From NCBI RefSeq assembly GCF_011064285.1, contig NZ_CP049332.1, positions 930,001 to 994,000 on the forward strand: 64,000 nt of DNA, written 5' to 3'. Below, one piece after another: positions 62,916 through 64,000 of the stretch. Source of the DNA: Vibrio ziniensis. Lineage in GTDB: Bacteria > Pseudomonadota > Gammaproteobacteria > Enterobacterales > Vibrionaceae. The stretch's first letter is position 1; each line of letters opens with the position of its first letter. Under the pieces are notes generated by a model. That model searched no databases. It was not told the DNA's origin and saw only the letters and a list, made by a program, of their open reading frames with translations. Made by a program: the position numbers and the translations under genes.

Positions 62916-64000
62916 TTGGTAAAACTTAAATATGTTTTGGGTCCAATTTACCCATTAGTTGCTACTGCATGTTTACTAATCGCATTGTTCATGATTAGTC
63001 GCGTCGGCCTTTCTCTATGGCATTTTGAGCGAGTAGTCGAAGCCCAAGGATGGTATGAAATACTCCTTAGTGGTTTGCGTGTTGATATTGCTTCGATATC
63101 TTATTTATTGATTCTTCCTGCACTATTGGCATCACTTATTTCAGGCGAACATTTTGTCGGGCGTATCTGGAATTGGGTGCTTCGCATATGGATTACAGCG
63201 GGTATTTGGTTTGTTGTTTACATGGAGGCTGTGACACCGCCGTTTATCATGGAATATGATCTGCGACCAAACCGTCTATTTGTTGAATATCTCATTTATC
63301 CTAAAGAAGTGTTCGGCATGCTTTGGTCTGGGTATAAATTCGAACTCTTTAGCTGTGTGATTATCACTTTTGTGGCGTTGCTATACGGTTGGAAGTGGAG
63401 TAAAAGAATTACGGCCAATATACACTATCCGCGTTGGTATTGGCGGCCTGTTACAGCCGTTTTTCTTGTTAGCTTGTGCTTGATTGGGGCAAGGTCGACG
63501 TTCGATCATCGCCCTCTTAATCCAGCGATGGTCGCTTTTTCTACTGATCCACTTATTAATGATTTAGCATTAAATTCCTCTTACTCAATGCTCTTTGCTG
63601 CTAAGCAGATGGGTTCAGAAGCGAGCGCATTTAAGTTTTACCCTCCAATGGATAAGAAAGACATCATTGCGCAAGTTCAATCGTCAATGAATGTCGTGCC
63701 AAGTGTCTTTCTTGACCCCAGCAAACCCACATTAGTTAACCATAATGCAATGTTTACAGGACGACACAAAAACATTGTCATTCTATTAATGGAAAGCCAC
63801 GGCGCTCGGTATGTAAAAAGTCTTGGCGGTAGGGATTTGTCTCCAAACATAGATAAATTGATGAAGGAAGGCTGGGCGTTTACTCGTATGTATGCCAGTG
63901 GCACTCGTTCTGTTCGTGGTATTGAAGCCGTAACAACAGGCTTTTCTCCTACACCAGCACGTTCAGTGGTTAAACTTGGTAAAAGTCAGACGAACTTTTT
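62916..64000 (+). CDS. LtaS-type sulfatase / phosphoglycerol transferase family protein, 3' partial
   Basis: The frame stays open from a TTG at 62916 to the right window edge, about 361 residues. An in-frame stop at 62892-62894 limits the start, and no ATG occurs before it. Five hydrophobic helices fill the first 200 residues, followed by a linker and the start of the alkaline-phosphatase-like extracytoplasmic domain: KNIVILLMESHGAR (metal-binding Glu), SPNIDKLMKEGWAFTRMYASGTRSVRGIEA with the likely nucleophile Thr in GTRS. Gram-negative members add phosphoglycerol or similar groups to periplasmic glycans or lipids. The exact substrate is unknown. Confidence 0.85.
   Translation, partial: MVKLKYVLGPIYPLVATACLLIALFMISRVGLSLWHFERVVEAQGWYEILLSGLRVDIASISYLLILPALLASLISGEHFVGRIWNWVLRIWITAGIWFVVYMEAVTPPFIMEYDLRPNRLFVEYLIYPKEVFGMLWSGYKFELFSCVIITFVALLYGWKWSKRITANIHYPRWYWRPVTAVFLVSLCLIGARSTFDHRPLNPAMVAFSTDPLINDLALNSSYSMLFAAKQMGSEASAFKFYPPMDKKDIIAQVQSSMNVVPSVFLDPSKPTLVNHNAMFTGRHKNIVILLMESHGARYVKSLGGRDLSPNIDKLMKEGWAFTRMYASGTRSVRGIEAVTTGFSPTPARSVVKLGKSQTNF

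Noticed and set aside
1..64000. CRISPR arrays, tRNA/rRNA genes, prophage, integron attC sites, complete insertion sequences
   Set aside because: None recognised on reading both strands; a tRNA or covariance scan could still reveal something missed.

Overview
The window looks like a stretch of a Vibrio (or close Vibrionaceae) replicon, probably chromosome II. The evidence is the AT-rich composition, the KdgR/KdgM/TogMNAB/Ogl pectin regulon, a gcvT/XRE/gcvH/gcvP glycine-cleavage locus of the type vibrios keep on chromosome II, a GlyGly-CTERM serine protease, and a family of short hairpin-rich repeats. No rRNA, tRNA, CRISPR array, phage or intact insertion sequence was seen. The species cannot be named from the sequence alone.

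Region 1 (1-16.5 kb) is a carbohydrate island. It holds a GH112-type beta-galactosyl-N-acetylhexosamine phosphorylase (5' end cut by the window edge), two overlapping Cys-type sulfatases on the minus strand, a divergent radical-SAM sulfatase maturase, a DUF2264 protein, a family-5 ABC importer (binding protein, two permeases, fused double ATPase) and a methyl-accepting chemotaxis protein. None of the sulfatases, the maturase or the phosphorylase carries a visible signal peptide. The simplest model is uptake of intact sulfated oligosaccharides followed by desulfation and phosphorolysis in the cytoplasm.

Region 2 (16.8-40.9 kb) is a pectin / oligogalacturonate regulon. It contains KdgR, oligogalacturonate lyase (PL22), a sodium-solute symporter, a pectin methylesterase without signal peptide, a PL9 exo-type pectate lyase lipoprotein, the KdgM porin, the TogMNAB ABC importer, a PL2 PelW-like lyase, a MATE transporter, an esterase that may be a pectin acetylesterase, KdgF and YgjV. 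KdgR-like and CRP-like sites are visible in front of kdgM and, more weakly, elsewhere. A large pullulanase lipoprotein and a small XRE protein sit between kdgR and ogl. Polymer would be cut outside or at the periplasm (PL9), cross the outer membrane through KdgM, enter by TogMNAB or the symporter, and be de-esterified and cleaved by PelW and Ogl to monouronates that KdgF linearises. The later steps (KduI, KduD, KdgK, Eda) are not in the window.

Region 3 (41.4-55.4 kb) is mixed core/accessory: a cNMP/CBS/DUF294 protein with a DnaQ-type exonuclease, a SutR/YdcO-like divergent pair with two clear palindromic operators, a DUF1992 protein, an SDR oxidoreductase, a six-TM protein, an EF-hand protein, a glutathione peroxidase, a YajD-like HNH protein, a CSS-EAL phosphodiesterase, a dCache chemoreceptor and a homocysteine S-methyltransferase-like enzyme.

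Region 4 (55.6-61.6 kb) is the glycine cleavage locus (gcvP, gcvH on minus; XRE-cupin regulator and gcvT on plus) with candidate operators. It is followed by a GlyGly-CTERM trypsin-like protease and a truncated LtaS-type membrane phosphoglycerol transferase/sulfatase at the right edge. Repeats of one miniature family occur at 1823, 38739, 46310 (deleted) and 55449 (half copy), with a structurally similar element at 17697.
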